Part shown: in pieces, positions 5,839 to 5,941 of the stretch
Position numbering within the stretch: the stretch's first letter is position 1
How the letters are laid out: every line of letters starts with the position of its first letter
NCBI GenBank assembly: GCA_011051925.1
Contig: DRKE01000068.1
Coordinates: forward strand, 1-5,941
Source: Deltaproteobacteria bacterium
GTDB taxonomy: Bacteria; Myxococcota_A; UBA9160; UBA4427
Length of the DNA stretch: 5,941 nucleotides
Direction of reading: 5' to 3'
Position numbers and translations under genes: made by a program
The notes under the pieces: model-generated
What the model saw: the letters and a program-made list of their open reading frames with translations, nothing else
What the model was told of the DNA's origin: nothing
Databases searched by the model: none

Positions 5839-5860
5839 TGGTGCGTGAGCGGGCCCCGGA

Positions 5861-5876
5861 CGGGCCCATCGGCCCG
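5861..5876. other. Third small hairpin, tetraloop
   Basis: CGGGCC (5861-5866) and GGCCCG (5871-5876) form a 6-bp stem around CATC. An overlapping alternative pairs GGGCCC at 5851-5856 with GGGCCC at 5862-5867. The remaining 5877-5941 shows no gene start that I can support, only a TATCCT hexamer at 5892-5897 of unknown meaning. Confidence 0.35.
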
Positions 5877-5941
5877 ATTCCCGAGGCGCGCTATCCTCCG
5901 TCCCCTGCATCCCGCAGCAGACATCGTTCGGATCAACCGGA

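Noticed and set aside
5397..5936. Minus-strand open frames over the end of the YfdX gene and the right edge
   Set aside because: They run through both large hairpins and the coding strand of the YfdX gene, with arginine/serine-rich content and no motif or ribosome binding site.

Overview
This is a high-GC stretch of an apparently free-living bacterium. It holds six protein genes, five complete and one cut by the left edge, and no RNA genes, insertion sequences or CRISPR arrays that I can see. The gene mix is a putative F420-linked luciferase-like oxidoreductase, two rRNA-modification enzymes, a monofunctional aspartate kinase, a dienelactone-hydrolase-family protein and an exported YfdX-family protein. 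It would suit an uncultured high-GC Gram-negative lineage (Myxococcota- or Binatota-like, for instance). That placement is an inference from remembered families; the window has no phylogenetic marker that settles it.

Layout, left to right. The 5' end of a luciferase-like monooxygenase gene runs leftward off the window (1-218, minus). Divergent from it is an RsmC/RlmG-type rRNA guanine-N2 methyltransferase (335-1492, plus) with a TTG start placed by a strong ribosome binding site. Its last ~36 codons overlap, tail to tail, the end of an RsuA-type 16S rRNA pseudouridine synthase (1381-2124, minus). A 251-nt divergent gap (2125-2375) holds two inverted repeats and a short AGAAAGC tandem repeat, and leads into aspartate kinase (2376-3704, plus). 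A GC-only 13-bp hairpin separates lysC from the convergent dienelactone-hydrolase-family gene (3796-4593, minus). After a 199-nt divergent gap with a weak promoter candidate comes a secreted YfdX-family protein (4793-5728, plus). The last 213 nt carry no gene but contain two large imperfect hairpins back to back, plus a smaller third one.

The six genes alternate strand strictly (-,+,-,+,-,+), so none shares an operon with a neighbour inside the window. The two rRNA-modification genes are thematically related and physically interlocked at their 3' ends. Aspartate kinase starts the lysine/threonine/methionine/diaminopimelate pathway and stands alone here. The other three have no visible functional link to one another.

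I found no convincing new multi-gene system. The items most worth a second look are the paired hairpins after the YfdX gene, the leader of lysC (repeat plus dyads), the coding overlap of the two rRNA-modification genes, and the C-terminally extended YfdX protein.
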